This document shows positions 1-11,265 of a stretch of DNA of 64,000 nt, in pieces (positions within the stretch are counted from its first letter, which is position 1; each line of letters opens with the position of its first letter). The notes under the pieces were generated by a model. The model did not search any database and had not been told where the DNA came from. It saw nothing but the letters and a program-made list of their open reading frames with translations. Made by a program: the position numbers and the translations under genes. The DNA comes from Reticulitermes speratus (Eukaryota > Arthropoda > Insecta > Blattodea > Rhinotermitidae), in the NCBI GenBank assembly GCA_021186555.1, contig JAJKFL010000011.1:5896501-5960500 (forward strand), written 5' to 3'.

Positions 1-296
1 ATTATCACCATTATTATTATTATTAAAAAATGGGTAACATGTGTAGAAGAAATTGCCTGTGTTAGAAGGGTGAGAAAACGACATAAAAGTTTAATCAGAA
101 AGCCTTATGGGGAGGCACAAATAGGACAATTAAATGGTAGGAAAATATATTCTGGGCGTGGTGAATTCAGGTAACAAGGTCAGGGTAAGTCTAAGTAACG
201 CGGTAATATACATTTGGATTTTTATGATAGGCGGGGAATTCATTTATTGGCTGACGTATTATGAATTCCTTATAAAGTCCTTAGTAGTATTTATAT
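1..296. other. unassigned AT-rich flank
   Basis: No gene, repeat family or RNA is recognisable. A short ATT-type run lies at about 11-25. It leads directly into the minisatellite. Confidence 0.5.
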
Positions 297-925
297 TTGT
301 TATCATCACCATTATCATTGTCACCATTATCATCATCACCATTATCATTGTCACCATTATCATCATCACCATTATCATTGTCACCATTATCATCATCACC
401 ATTATCATTGTCACCATTATCATCATCACCATTATCATTGTCACCATTATCATCATCACCATTATCGTCATCACCATTATCATCATCCCATTATCATCAT
501 CACCATTATCATTGTCACCATTATAATCATCACCATTATCATTGTCACCATTATCATCATCACCATTATCATTGTCACCATTATCATCATCACCATTATC
601 ATTGTCACCATTATCATCATCACCATTATCATTGTCACCATTATCATCATCACCATTATCATTGTCACCATTATCATCGTCACCATTATCGTCATCACCA
701 TTATCATCATCACCATTATCGTCATCACCATTATCATCATCACCATTATCATTGTCACCATTATCATCATCACCATTATCATTGTCACCATTATCATCAT
801 CACCATTATCATTGTCACCATTATCATCATCACCATTATCATTGTCACCATTATCATCATCACCATTATCATCATCACCATTACCATTGTCACCATTATC
901 ATCATCACCATTATCATTGTCACTG
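297..925. repeat. 15-bp minisatellite with 30-bp higher-order period
   Basis: About 40 units of a 15-bp motif, ACCATTATCATCATC, alternate with a sister unit ending ATTGTC, which gives a 30-bp period for most of the length. A few units carry GTC or CATCG variants, mainly at about 460-500 and 675-735. Both unit lengths are multiples of three and stop-free in several frames, so long open frames run through on both strands (Thr/Ile-rich, Ser/Pro/Leu-rich, His/Tyr-rich and Met/Ile-rich). These are repeat artefacts, not genes. Confidence 0.95.
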
Positions 926-999
926 CATTTAGCGTAGTCGTTACAATAACTATACTACAGGCTAGACAAGTGAGGGATGTTTGTTCGATTTACCGTAGA

Positions 1000-1200
1000 T
1001 GCAAGTTATTTTACCCTTCTCCAAACTTCCAGACCTGCTGGACACCCCTCCAAAAAAGCTATTTAATGAGTACCGGGGGGCTCTTCTTTCGATAAGGAAC
1101 TGGCCGGTGCTTGAACTGACCATTTATTTCCATCTCATGTCGAGGCTAAGAATGACTGGAGCTGTATCTTCACTCCAGCATATGTCTTCATGAGTGATCA
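1000..1200 (+). mobile_element. degenerate SINE-D/E-type fragment
   Basis: The order of short matches (a GACCTGCTGGAC block, GAGTACCGGGG, GGCCGGTGC, TTGAACTGACC, ATGTCGAGGCTAAGAATGA, GGAGCTGTATCTTC) follows the central and 3' domain of the better SINE-D copies at 52471-52752 and 54511-54802, read on the plus strand. The tRNA-like head is missing and there are many substitutions, so this is an old, 5'-truncated copy. Confidence 0.55.
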
Positions 1201-1498
1201 TGCACAATCATTTTACTGCAGGGAAAGGATCTGTCATGGCTGTCATTGCGGAATTAAGCTAAAATGATGGAAAATTTAGAGCTCCGGGTACGAAGCAGAA
1301 GTTGCACAGACGGCATTTTAAGAGGGTAGGGTAATGGTGATGGGGATACAGCATGTAAACGTGTTTGTTCAGAGCCTTAATGAAGACAGAACGTGAAGGA
1401 ATGGAGACGGCGGGAATATGTTTGCTTTTCTGAGCCCTTGTGGGCTGAAGAATGTCACCTTAAAGGTAACAAAGGCAGATTGAACGTAAGAGACAAAA
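1201..1498. other. unassigned
   Basis: No repeat, gene or RNA recognised. Confidence 0.4.
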
Positions 1499-1922
1499 AC
1501 ACAAATATAACAAAATAATAATAATAATAATTCTTGGCTCAACAGCCTGTATGGGCCTGGGCCTCCTCTTGCCTCCTCTTGTCGAGGTTACTAAGTCATG
1601 CGCATTCATGGCAGCTGGTGACCGGCCAGCTAGCCGCGCTTAGTGTTCTATCGATCCTGATGTGCACGCCAGAGCCATCTGACAGGCAGTCAGGAGACTT
1701 GGATGAGAAATGGAGGCAATTTAGCTTACGCAACATTTTTATTCATGCCCGTAAGGTTCTTTTACATGCCGTAAATCTACGACATGGGACCGACGGCTTT
1801 ACTTCCCCTTCCGGATTTTTATCATCCTTCGACCTCGGTCGGGATCGAACCCGCGAACCTTGGGTCCAGTGGCGAGCACGCTAACCACTAGTCCACCGAG
1901 GTCGACACAAATATAACAAAAT
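1499..1922 (-). mobile_element. SINE-G insertion with 18-bp TSD
   Basis: A perfect 18-bp direct repeat, ACACAAATATAACAAAAT, flanks the element at 1499-1516 and 1905-1922, so the body is 1517-1904 on the minus strand. The 5' head (right end) looks like a tRNA: the first seven bases GACCTCG can pair with CGAGGTC at the head's 3' side. It has a GGACTAGTGGTTAGCG A-box-like stretch and a GGTTCGATCC B box. The 3' end carries GAGGCCCAGGCCCATACAGG and CTGTTGAGCCA, almost the same as the SINE-A 3' end, followed by a (TTA)n tail. The intact TSD indicates a fairly recent insertion. The head is unlike that of SINE-A, so this is a separate family with a shared tail. Confidence 0.88.
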
Positions 1923-2190
1923 GTCAAAATAATATCTAGGATATGTGAACAGAAAGTCGGAAGGCTGTATTGTTAAGCTGCAGTGACTGCCGAACCGAAG
2001 GTCACGACAACATGTTTCGGTAGTAAAACGGAGTGGAGGAGTGGACACTCTTAATACTTATAACCGGAGCAAGCTAACAGTTTAATGATAAATTTTGTTC
2101 TCGTTTGGAGTAAAATTTGGTGATTGAATGAAAATATGATAACATACACAAGGGTAAGCCGGTGGGGGAATGGGACGTTTGAACTGAGTG
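1923..2190. other. unassigned
   Basis: Nothing recognised between the SINE and the tandem array. Confidence 0.4.
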
Positions 2191-2640
2191 ACTAAATTAC
2201 ATCGAAGTGGGTAGGCAGTGGTGAGGTAGAAATTGGGACAGTGACTGAACTGCATAAAGTTGACTAAATTACATGAAGTGGGTAGGCAGTGGTGAGGTAG
2301 AAATTGGGACAGTGACTGAACTGCATAAAGTTGACTAAATTACATGAAGTGGGTAGGCAGTGGTGAGGTAGAAATTGGGACAGTGACTGAACTGCATAAA
2401 GTTGACTAAATTACATGAAGTGGGTAGGCAGTGGTGAGGTAGAAATTGGGACAGTGACTGAACTGCATAAAGTTGACTAAATTACATGAAGTGGGTAGGC
2501 AGTTGTGAGGTAGAAATTGGGACAGTGACTGAACTGCATAAAGTTACTAAATTACATGAAGTGGTAGGCAGTTTTGAGGTAGAAAATTGGGACAGTGACT
2601 GAACTGCATAAAGTTGACTCGCCCGTATAAACTAAACTTT
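2191..2640. repeat. 71-bp tandem array
   Basis: About six units. ACATGAAGTG recurs at 2271, 2342, 2413, 2484 and 2554, which are steps of 71, 71, 71 and 70. Each unit contains GGTAGGCAGTGGTGAGG, AAATTGGGACAGTGACTGAAC and TGCATAAAGTTGACT. The inner units are nearly identical and the last two carry small deletions and substitutions, typical of array-edge decay. Confidence 0.93.
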
Positions 2641-3465
2641 GGTACCGCGACTAAATTACGTAGCAAGGACTGAAGGTGTAAATCATAACTTGGGACCCCC
2701 ACATAACTTCTTAAAGTGGACTGACCTTTGTAAAGTATAGCTTCGAAACGAAAATGCACTGTGTGAAGAGTAGAGTAGAACTTGGGACAGCGACGAAACT
2801 ACATAAAGTGTAAAGTAGAACACTGAATACGATTGAGCTATATAAAGTAGACTGAACGGTGTAAATTAGAAATTGGAACAGCGATTGAACTATATAAAGC
2901 GGACTGAAAGGTGTAAATTAGAAATTGGAACAGCGATTTAACTAATAAGTGGATGAAAGGTGTAAATTAGAAATTTGAACAGCGATTGAACTATAAAGTG
3001 GACTGAAGTGTAAATTAGAATGGACAGCGATTGAACTATATAAGTGGACTGAAGGTGTAAGTGAAACTGAACAAGTTGAACTATTAAGTAATGAACGGTG
3101 TAAGAAATCGGAACAGCGATTGAAATATATAAAGTGGACTGAACGGTGTAAATTAGAAATTGGAACAGCGATTGAACTATATAAAGTGGACTGAAAGGTG
3201 TAAATTAGAAATTGGAACAGCGATTGACCTATATAAACTGGACTGAAAGGTGTAAAGTAGAACTTAGTGATACGGCTAAAGTGCACAAATTGGACTGACC
3301 TGTGCAAAACAGAAATTGGGACCACGAGTGAAGGATGTAAATTGGACTGACTGGTGTAAAGTAGAGCTTGGAACTACGGCTGAAGTACATAAAGTGGACT
3401 GAATTGTAAAGTTGGGACGGCGACTAAACTACGTAAAGTGGACTGAAAGATGTCAAGATATTGGG
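2641..3465. repeat. degenerate 52-bp tandem array related to the 71-bp array
   Basis: The unit is about 52 bp: CTGAAAGGTGTAAATTAGAA, ATTGGAACAGCGATTGAACT, ATATAAAGTGGA. It repeats from about 2780 to 3240 with indels and grades into less regular copies on both sides. It shares the order 'TAGAAATTGG.ACAG.GA.TGAACT..ATAAAGT.GACT' with the 71-bp array. The two arrays probably derive from one ancestral satellite with a roughly 20-bp indel in the unit. Short open frames here are fortuitous. Confidence 0.85.
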
Positions 3466-4258
3466 ACGGCTACTGGGAACCAACCCAGCAGACGGACTGT
3501 TTTAAATTACAAGCGCAGCAAATTTATTTTCCGTTCAGGGACTGGTATGCAAACCGCACAACGAGTGCAAATGTCAGAATTAAACGAACTGCTTCACAAG
3601 TTCATCACGTGGTTTATGAAGAGGCAAGGACGTCTGTTTATTGCTATTGTTTTCCAGAGAATGGTATAACGTAAGTTAATGTATTGCACTCTTCTATATT
3701 TTTTGTTAGAGCAACTGATTTAAGAGCATCTGCAGCTCTGCATTGTTAAGAAGAACTTGTAATTGCAAGAGAAATAATAAAGCTGAAGAAATGAATGTGA
3801 CAATGCCGACTTGCATTATATGGTCACTATAGTGGCTGGCTGCAAGTCAAATATAGCACTCCAAATGAGAAAACGCGAAAGTAATTTTCTCTTTGGAGTG
3901 AATGTAAGACGCTACTCAACATTGATAAGATGCGCCATCTTATTCCAGAGATGACAAAAGAAGTAAAGTAGAGACCGCCCTCTTTTTGACAGTGACCTCG
4001 TAGGGGAACCACCAACAAATTGCATTAAAGTGAAGCTAGACAAGGGCCTATGTCTAGTGGAATAATCACCGGAAAAAATGACAAACCCAGAAGGAATGTA
4101 CCTGGGATCTTCTTTACACACTTCTGAAACGTTGTTATCAAGAAGCTGTACTCCACAGCTCGACAGCCTGTAGCACAGTGTGTGTCCTCCTGTATGTAAT
4201 ACGTTAAACGTGAGTGAGTGAGACATGTTTATGTCGATAGAAATAATTAATAATCGCT
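3466..4258. other. unassigned
   Basis: Short open frames only. None resembles a known family and they overlap in several frames. Confidence 0.4.
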
Positions 4259-4542
4259 AGTAGTTGATAGTGCCGATCCCAGTGACCGTGCGGTCTAAGG
4301 CGTGGGTCTGCGGCCGCTCGCTTACTAGGATCGTGGGTTCGAATCCCACCGGTGGCATGTCTGTCTCTTGTGAGTGTTGTGTGATGTCAGGTAGAGGTCT
4401 CTGCGACGGGCTGGTCCCTCGTCCAGAGGAGTCCTACCGACTGTGGTGTGTCTAATGTGTGTGACCATGAAACCTCGACGAAACGAGGAGGCCCAGGCCT
4501 ATATAGGGCTGTCGAGCCATACAAAAAAAAAGTAGTTGATAG
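4259..4542 (+). mobile_element. SINE-A copy with 12-bp TSD
   Basis: The TSD AGTAGTTGATAG is perfect at 4259-4270 and 4531-4542; the body is 4271-4530 (260 bp). The head resembles a tRNA-Leu (class II): GTGACCGTGCGGTCTAAGGC A-box region, then a long variable-arm-like stretch, then GGTTCGAATCCCACC as B box. The body has GTAGAGGTCTCTGCGACGGG and CTGGTCCCTCGTCCAGAGG. The 3' end reads GAGGCCCAGGCC..., CTGTCGAGCCATAC and an A-run. This copy is a good reference for the family. Confidence 0.95.
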
Positions 4543-5234
4543 TAATTGGTAAACGACACCAATTCACAAGCGAAGATAATAATCGGTAAAAATCTCTAAT
4601 AGTCTCCAATAATCGACTGTTACAACGGTTAAGATACAGGTCGAGAGAGACTTGTTCTCTGTGAGTTACACGGCTGAGGGGGAAGAAAGAGTTGAGCATT
4701 GACTTTTTTCTATGAGATACGACCTGGGGTCTAAGAAATAAGTGACTAATGACCACAAAATACAGTGTATCACAACCAGATAGCTGTACTCTGATAGAGG
4801 AAATTAGCAATTAGTGTGATCTAAGTATAATGAAACGGCTGATGAAAGCGACCTTGGTGCAGAGCGTTATTGCTACAAATGGTAGGATTATAGGCGCACG
4901 TTGCGGCCGTTTGGACCTATGCGTGGAGCACGGTTATAGGTGAGAATCTAATAGTCGTGTATCTGGTTCATGAAATAGGCCTACCACTTCTCATGAACCC
5001 TGAGGCTTTAGTGCATCTTCCACAACTACCTGCTACTGTCACCTTTCCTGGACAAAATCCAGTTCACAGACCTACGTATTATTTGACATATGTTTTTAAT
5101 ATTATCTTTCCATCCACTCTTAAATATGCAACTCGTACAAGCCTGAAATAGGTGTATCTCCTATACAACACAATGTGTATGATGCAAAAGGGCAGAATTT
5201 TAGCATAGTGTCCTCTAGACAGGAATGCGACAAG
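4543..5234. other. unassigned
   Basis: Nothing recognised. Confidence 0.4.
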
Positions 5235-5745
5235 ACAGGCAGTGTAATTATAAACGTAACAATGAGGCGCGTTCGCTTAACCATTGTTGCCGTGCAAAAG
5301 CAATAAATATTACATATTCTGATTGTGTGTCTGGAGCCTTAGTTATCCAGCATGCAAAGCGCATGCGCCGTGTTATATTGTAATCTGTGGCCAGACTGTC
5401 TGTACCATATTTTTCCACATTTTGTCATACAGGCACGATTTTCGGAAGAAAAGTTATTGAACATAAAAGTAGGTTTCGATTTTCTCTACAAATTTTGTCT
5501 GAAACATTTCTCATTCTAAGAAGAATTAAGCGACATATTATCATAAATGTACACAGGTCGTCCTGTAAAGTACCCGTTATACTTGTCAGATTTTAATGAA
5601 ATTTGAACTTTCTAGACAGATTTTCGAAAAATCGAAATTTTACGAAAATCAATCCAGTGGAAGCCGAATTGTTCCATGCGGACAGACGGACAGACATGAC
5701 GAAGCCAATAGTTGCTTTTCGCAATTGTGCGAGCGCGCCTAAACA
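5235..5745 (+). repeat. dispersed repeat DR1 (plus copy)
   Basis: Contains, in order: ACGTAACAATGAGGCGCG, CCATTGTTGCCGTG, GCAATAAATATTACA, GCCTTAGTTATCCAGC, CATTTTGTCATACAG, GATTTTCGGAAGAAAAG, CTCATTCTAAGAAGAATT, a GTACCCGTTATACTTGTCAG block, TGAAATTTGAACTTTC and GCGGACAGACGGACAGACATG. The reverse complement of this series occurs at 10920-12345 and 19795-20210, and part of it at 62135-62355. No terminal repeats or coding capacity are evident, so the class is unknown; a non-autonomous DNA element or rolling-circle relic is possible. Confidence 0.75.
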
Positions 5746-6654
5746 CTAAAATCCTGCTCACAGCGAACACAGTGTATCACCGTTAAGATCAACCTGTTGA
5801 TGCTGTGCGGGGAAATAACCGTTGTTTATTGTGAGACTTACACGTGACACATAAATACACCGTGTGGGATAAATGCGTACATTATTAATGTTACAACAGG
5901 TGATATACACGGTCTATCATTGGGCTTTAAATTGCTAAGGCACTAAACTCTCTTTATCATTGAAAATTATCACAGTCTCATGTAGTGCTCTCCGCTGATA
6001 CTGTCTCCCACAAATGCCTGTATTTTATGACATTGCTTTAACAAGTTACGGTAACACGGTTAGATCGTTTAATGGCGACGACTTAGACTTCTATTCTCGA
6101 GATGCCCGGTTTTAATCTGCACTAATACTGGGGCTATCATAACTGAAAGTCTTTTTTTTCCCCATTATCTCCAGACAAATCCCGGAATTACGCCGACTAG
6201 ACGGTAACTCCTTCCAGTTCCTTCAAATTCAGTATTCACCATTAACTCTACTGCTGCTATAAAACTGAATAATCTCGAGACAGTTACTGACAGTAACATA
6301 AAATAAAGCTACAAAATTAATGACAGGGCATAACATCGAAACACTTGTAATGTGCATTCCAACATATTAAAAACATGATTTTACATATATTTATTCTATT
6401 AACATTCCTCTACTAGCAGCATAACGTGACGTCATTTGTCTGCGATATACTTCTCTTTTGTAGCGTGTCTTCCTCGTGCTTATTACCCTTTCAGTTATGG
6501 ATGAAAATAAACCAGTCTTGTTTTATCACTGCTGCTAACATCTGATGACGTAACATTCCAGTGTACATTCTTGTATATGGGCCAATAAAAGGGTTGCAAT
6601 GTGTGTAGGCAACTTGAACATCTCGCGTGTGTATTGTATTTCATTAGCTTAGTT
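5746..6654. other. unassigned
   Basis: Nothing recognised. Confidence 0.4.
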
Positions 6655-7042
6655 TTGAAATGTGGTGCTGGACAAGGAATGGAGAAGATCAGTTGGGCCA
6701 ATCGTGTGAGAAATGAAGAAGTATGACACAAAGTCAAGGAGGAAAAGAATATCCTACATACAAAAAAAGAAGAAAGGCTAACTGGATTGGTCACATCTTG
6801 CGTAGAAACTGCCTTCTAAAACACGTGATTGTAGGAAAGTTAGAGAAAAGGATAAAAATGACGAGAAGACGAAGAAGAAGGCGTAAACATCTACTGGATG
6901 ACTTAAGGAAAAGAAAAGATACTGGAAATTGAAAGAGGAAGCACTAGATCGCACCTTGTGGGGAACTGGCTTTTAGAAGAGGGTACGGACCTGTCGTAAC
7001 ACAGAACTGAAGGAATGAATGAATGAATGAATGAATGAATGT
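6655..7042 (+). mobile_element. LINE-2: RTE-like non-LTR retrotransposon 3' end with GAAT tail
   Basis: Frame-shifted translation gives a recognisable C-terminal reverse-transcriptase-ORF segment: KRRKANWIGHILRRNCLLKH, then VIVGKLEKR, an Arg-rich stretch, LLDDL and WKLKEEALDRTLW-type sequence. This is the end of the RT open reading frame seen in many insect LINEs. The longest open piece is 6723-6932. The reading frame is broken by stops, and everything upstream (RT catalytic domain, endonuclease) is absent. The element ends in (GAAT)n at 7013-7042, a short-motif 3' tail typical of RTE-type LINEs. It is a dead, 5'-truncated copy. Confidence 0.8.
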
Positions 7043-8320
7043 TAACCAGCAGGAAAACCCATTTTTTAGGGCGATCAAATCGCGTAGTATGAAATGGGAG
7101 TGCATGCACGTGACAGATTAGAAATCTATGCACAGTTTTAGTTGGAAAAACGCAAGGGAAAGAGATTACTTGAGAGATTTGGACGTTAGATGAGAAGGTA
7201 ACTTTGAAAATAAAAACTTTTAAATAAGTGTCATGTGAGTGTAAAAACTGCAATTAACGTGTTTCGGAATGGGAAATTTTGTTTCACAAATTTGGAAAAT
7301 TTATTGATTAGATGTTGAATTATTATCATCTCAACAATGAATCCATTTGTTGAAGTTGTTGGTTAGTTAGGATTATCTGTTTTTATTCGCATGATTTCAA
7401 TTTTGGGAATTCAATAAAAGAAATTATCAAACAACAAATGATTTCTTTAGTTAGACCTGAACTCTTTTACGAAAATAATCACAGAAATTTTTCCCACAGT
7501 TCTGGATACACTTGTTACATTTGAATGTATCATTGCTCCTAAACTTGAAAAAAGCCCTGCAAAATATTATGGAGCCCTTCGCGTTAACCAAAGAATCTCC
7601 ATAATTCTCCTGCAGCGATATAACATAAAACAATAAATACTCACAGGTATAAATTTACCGCTCACGAAACCTTTCCAATTTTTTATGTATGAGTATTTCA
7701 TACGTTTCTTGTGACTGCCGTCTGCTGTTCCAAACATACGAAACGTTACAAAAACTTTTCGGAAAATGTATGTTTCTTATCTCATTTTGAAGGTTGGGAG
7801 GCAGCTACTTATGTGGGTAAGTTAGGCACAGCTATTCTCAATTTCTGGGTAACATATGTCAGTTTGATATTTACAGAATTGTTCTTTGGCTAGTTGTTTT
7901 GATAAATGAAATGACACTGGTTGGCCAGTGTCTGGGAATCGTAAATATGAGAGGCCGAACTTCGTAGGTAAATCGGCATATTTTTACGTGAGAGTAGAAG
8001 CAGATTCATTTTCCGAAAAGTTGTGTTTGTTCCAGAATTTTCTAACACTGAAAGGTGGTCAAATTCAAAGGCAAAATAGTCCTAAATGTAATAACCCTCT
8101 TTAGAGACCTATGGTTCTGAATCTGCAAATATTGTAGATTTTCATTTTTCATTTTTACGTATTGCTTCCAGCTACAATCATTAAAACCTAAATAAAAAAA
8201 AGACACTTTACGTGTAACGTAAAATTGTGGTCATTTCGCGTAAACAATTGTTGAAATTAAAAGGCAATAATGGGTTCTCTGTGTATTGTTGAGATGCATG
8301 TTACTCTAAGCAATTAAAAA
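7043..8320. other. unassigned
   Basis: AT-rich; several short open frames without recognisable content. Confidence 0.4.
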
Positions 8321-8324
8321 TTGA

Positions 8325-8530
8325 GTGTTGCAAAAGAATGCTTTTATGGTAAATTTAGGTCGCCGGCAACAATAAAACGTACTTACGTCTTCATGTCAAC
8401 TTCTCGATATTTTCATCCACATTTAACCAGATTTGGATTTTCTCGGCAGATTTTTATAAAAGTACCTAATATCAAGTTTTACGGAAATACTTCCAGTGGG
8501 AGTCGAGCTGGTACACGCGGACATTAAGCT
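8325..8530 (+). repeat. probable degenerate DR1 fragment
   Basis: TTCCAGTGGGAGTCGAGCTG followed by GTACACGCGGAC matches the DR1 segment near 5660 (CCAGTGGAAGCCGAATTG, CATGCGGAC). The preceding GATTTTCTCGGCAGATTTTT and AAAGTACCTAATATCAAG are also DR1-like. Divergence is high. Confidence 0.4.
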
Positions 8531-9405
8531 ATTAAGCACTTTTCTCAACCATGCGAACGGTCTAAAAAAAAACTACCAAAACAACTCCCATATGGTGATA
8601 AATTTAAACCCGGTATTATTTCGTAAGTAATGTAATTTTTACTGCATCACTTTATATTCTACTATAATTTAAGTTCTCAAGGGCAGTAATGTATTGTGAC
8701 GTATTTATTGGCCTGGTGGTTAGTAGGCCTATATGTTTCTTCAGGTTTTACATAAAGAACCTGCATTTTTTTCCCACCATTTATTCATGTATTGCATATA
8801 TTTCTCCCAATACACAGCAATTATTCCCCTAAACAAAATTCTCCGATTGGTTTCTGTAATAGAAACGTGCTATGGCCGTTGCTTGATGTAGGTAACCATT
8901 TACCAGTCGACACGGTGTAACATCCCAGAAGATATAAATCTCCAGCAAAGCCGCTTTGAAAATCTCAAATATCACAACGTGTTAGTTGTCTGGAAAAAGT
9001 AAATCTAAGCCCACACATGTCAACTTAAAAAAGAGAATAATATTTGGATTAAAGGTGAAGTAGGCATAAATAACAAGGGGGGTGGGCAGAGCGTCGTTAC
9101 GGTCTGGACAGATAACAATGACAGCCCCACCCACCTTATAATACAGTGCACGAGGGTTTACAATACGCGATCGTATGTTTTACCGTTACACCTGACACGA
9201 GACGGGAACACCGAGTGACCTTCTGCTGTTGACCTGTAACCGTTCACTTGTTGCCCGCTCTCTGTCACTTGGCTCCGCCGTCTAGCGGTTCCAATTGCAC
9301 ACTGCCGGGTCTACAGGGAAGATCTAATGGATATGTGTTACTGGCGGGTAAAATATACACTCATGTCTTAGTATTTAGGTGCATTTATAATTTGAATTTG
9401 TAACC
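8531..9405. other. unassigned
   Basis: Nothing recognised. Confidence 0.4.
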
Positions 9406-9687
9406 AATACTGTGCCGATCCCAGTGGCCGCGCGGTCTAAGGCGTGGGTCTGCGGCCCCTCGCTTGCTGGGATTGTGGGTTCGAATCCCGCCTAGGGCAT
9501 GGATGTCTGTCTCTTGTGAGTGTTGTGTGTTGTCAGGTAGAGGTCTCTGCGTCGGGCTGGTCCCTCGTCCAGAGGAGTCCTACCGAGTGTGGTGTGTCTA
9601 AAAAGTGTGTGATCGTAAAGCCTCGAAAAATAAGGCGGCCTAGGCCCGCAAGGGGCTGTCGAGCCATTGGAAAAAAGCTAATACTGT
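9406..9687 (+). mobile_element. SINE-A copy with 8-bp TSD
   Basis: TSD AATACTGT at 9406-9413 and 9680-9687; body 9414-9679. Full-length tRNA-Leu-like head (GTGGCCGCGCGGTCTAAGGC, GGTTCGAATCCCGCC), standard body and 3' end GGGCTGTCGAGCCATTGG plus A-run. Its 3' half reads AAGCCTCGAAAAATAAGGCGG, a subfamily variant shared with the copy at 50437-50704 and, in minus orientation, with 34957-35222. Confidence 0.93.
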
Positions 9688-10428
9688 ATATGCCTTATGA
9701 TTTATTGAAATGGATCTGAATGTTACAGTAGAGAAGTTAAGAGTACTCAGAAGAATCCGGTTCGAATCTCAACCTCGAAGCCGGCTATATTGATTGACAT
9801 ATTTCGTGGTTGTACTCAGTTTCTACAGGAAAGTTCTGGGATAGACTTGAACTTAATGTAAGACAGCTAAGTCCTACAAGTTTACAGTTGATTATTCTCT
9901 TGTCATACTGTCATTCAATGCCTTAAAATTTTACCATTTTAAAGTGTCTTTAAATAAACTAAGAACAAGTACAGTAATACGAAATATTGGCCTATGTACA
10001 TCTTAAAAGTTTTTGTGATTTCGGTCTAGTTTGTTCAATTATCTCTAAAAAAAAACTTATACTTTTGAGAAAAAAATTTATTGGATGAAAAATGATTGAT
10101 TCTTTTCTGCAAATTTTATTGGAACGTGTTTAAGTTCCGATAAATATGTAGCTAGTTGCCTGTGTGTTAGAGGCTTTGTCAAACATTTCGTAACATTAAT
10201 TTCATAAGGTGTTAAGTTGTTACAGTGAGGATCTACTATCTCATCTACCAACGCGAAGCTACAGGACCGCCCCTTGTTGGCTGTTCCTGACTGCTCATCG
10301 CAAGTACCCTCAGTATATACAGGCAGTCTTATCCATCCACAACCTGCACATGCGCCATGCTGTGGTGACAGGGACCGACGTATAGGTCTACATTGTTTTT
10401 AACGATATTGTACTGTGGGTCTTAGACT
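9688..10428. other. unassigned
   Basis: Nothing recognised. Confidence 0.4.
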
Positions 10429-10595
10429 GGATTGATCTGGGTCAAGACAGACATAAGTGGAAAGCTCTTGTGAACACGGTCTGAAATTTTGAGTGCATAA
10501 AATGCGGGGAATTTTTGAATGGCTGAGGAACTGTTAGCTTCTGAATTAGGAATCTTCTCCTTGGAATTAATTGTCAGTCAGTCAGTCGCTTGTGT
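10429..10595 (+). mobile_element. LINE-1 3'-end fragment
   Basis: GACTGGATTGATCTGG, a GAAAGCTCTTGTGAACACGG block, GCGGGGAATTTTTGAATGG and CTGAGGAACTGTTAGCTTCT match the better copy at 35400-35580. This is the last part of the RT open reading frame ('LDWIDL.QDR..W.ALVN'-type) plus the start of the 3' UTR. It is truncated at both ends and degraded. Confidence 0.75.
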
Positions 10596-10919
10596 GTTAC
10601 ACTTGAGATGCTCTTGTAAAGTAATGTCTTTATCTAATATATCTGTTATTGTTGTGTTATTGTAACAAAAATGGAGATATATCAACAAAGTCTACTAGGA
10701 TACCTCAATATGAAGTTTCATGAACAATATCAAATGTTTTTCTAGTTGTTGAATGCGGAAGGACATAAGAAAGGACGATCCCACAGACATGGCGAAGCCA
10801 AAAACCTCGTTTTGCAACTGTTTGTTTCAAAGGACCAAGAATTGGTATACTCTAATGCCATGTCTCTTCTTTTTTACTTTCCTTATACATAAAGGGCCTT
10901 TGAGGTGCGTTCTCAAAAT
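10596..10919. other. unassigned, possibly DR1-related
   Basis: CCACAGACATGGCGAAGCC at about 10781 resembles the DR1 stretch near 5690 (GACAGACATGACGAAGCC). Otherwise nothing is recognised. Confidence 0.35.
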
Positions 10920-11120
10920 TGCGAAAAGTGTCTATTAGCTCTCATGTCTCTCTGTATCTCCGTCTGTCCGTCCGCACGGAACAACTCGGATCACACTGGA
11001 CGGATTTTCATTAAATTTAACATTTGAGTATCTTTTCGAAATTCTTTCGAGAAAATTTAAGTTTCATTCAAATCTGACAAGAACAGCGGGTACATTACTT
11101 GAAGGCGTATGTACCTTTAC

Positions 11121-11265
11121 TTACTTTATCCTGTCCGGCTTTTACTGTCGGTGTTGGAAGGATTAGCCGTCTATTAATAGACGTTTCCAGGGGACGCCGT
11201 CAATGGTACTTTCCAAGTGAGTCACAGTATCATTGCACGCGTGGAGGCCCCTTCCTTGTTCCCCC
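11121..11265. mobile_element. unclassified 145-bp insertion in DR1 with ~12-bp near-TSD
   Basis: Compared with the DR1 copy at 19795-20210, about 145 bp are extra here. They are bounded by TATGTACCTTTA at 11108-11119 and TATGTGCCTTTA at 11266-11277, one mismatch in 12. The insert has no A-tail or TIRs that I can see and matches nothing else in the window. Confidence 0.5.

Noticed and set aside
134-937. Long open frames on both strands across the first kilobase (His-rich, Ser/Pro/Leu-rich, Thr/Ile-rich, Met/Ile-rich)
   Set aside because: They are produced by the 15-bp repeat, which contains no stop in these frames; no gene structure supports them.
1832-1904. tRNA-like sequence with a 7-bp acceptor stem (minus strand)
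   Set aside because: It is the head of SINE-G, inside an 18-bp TSD pair; a functional tRNA is unlikely.
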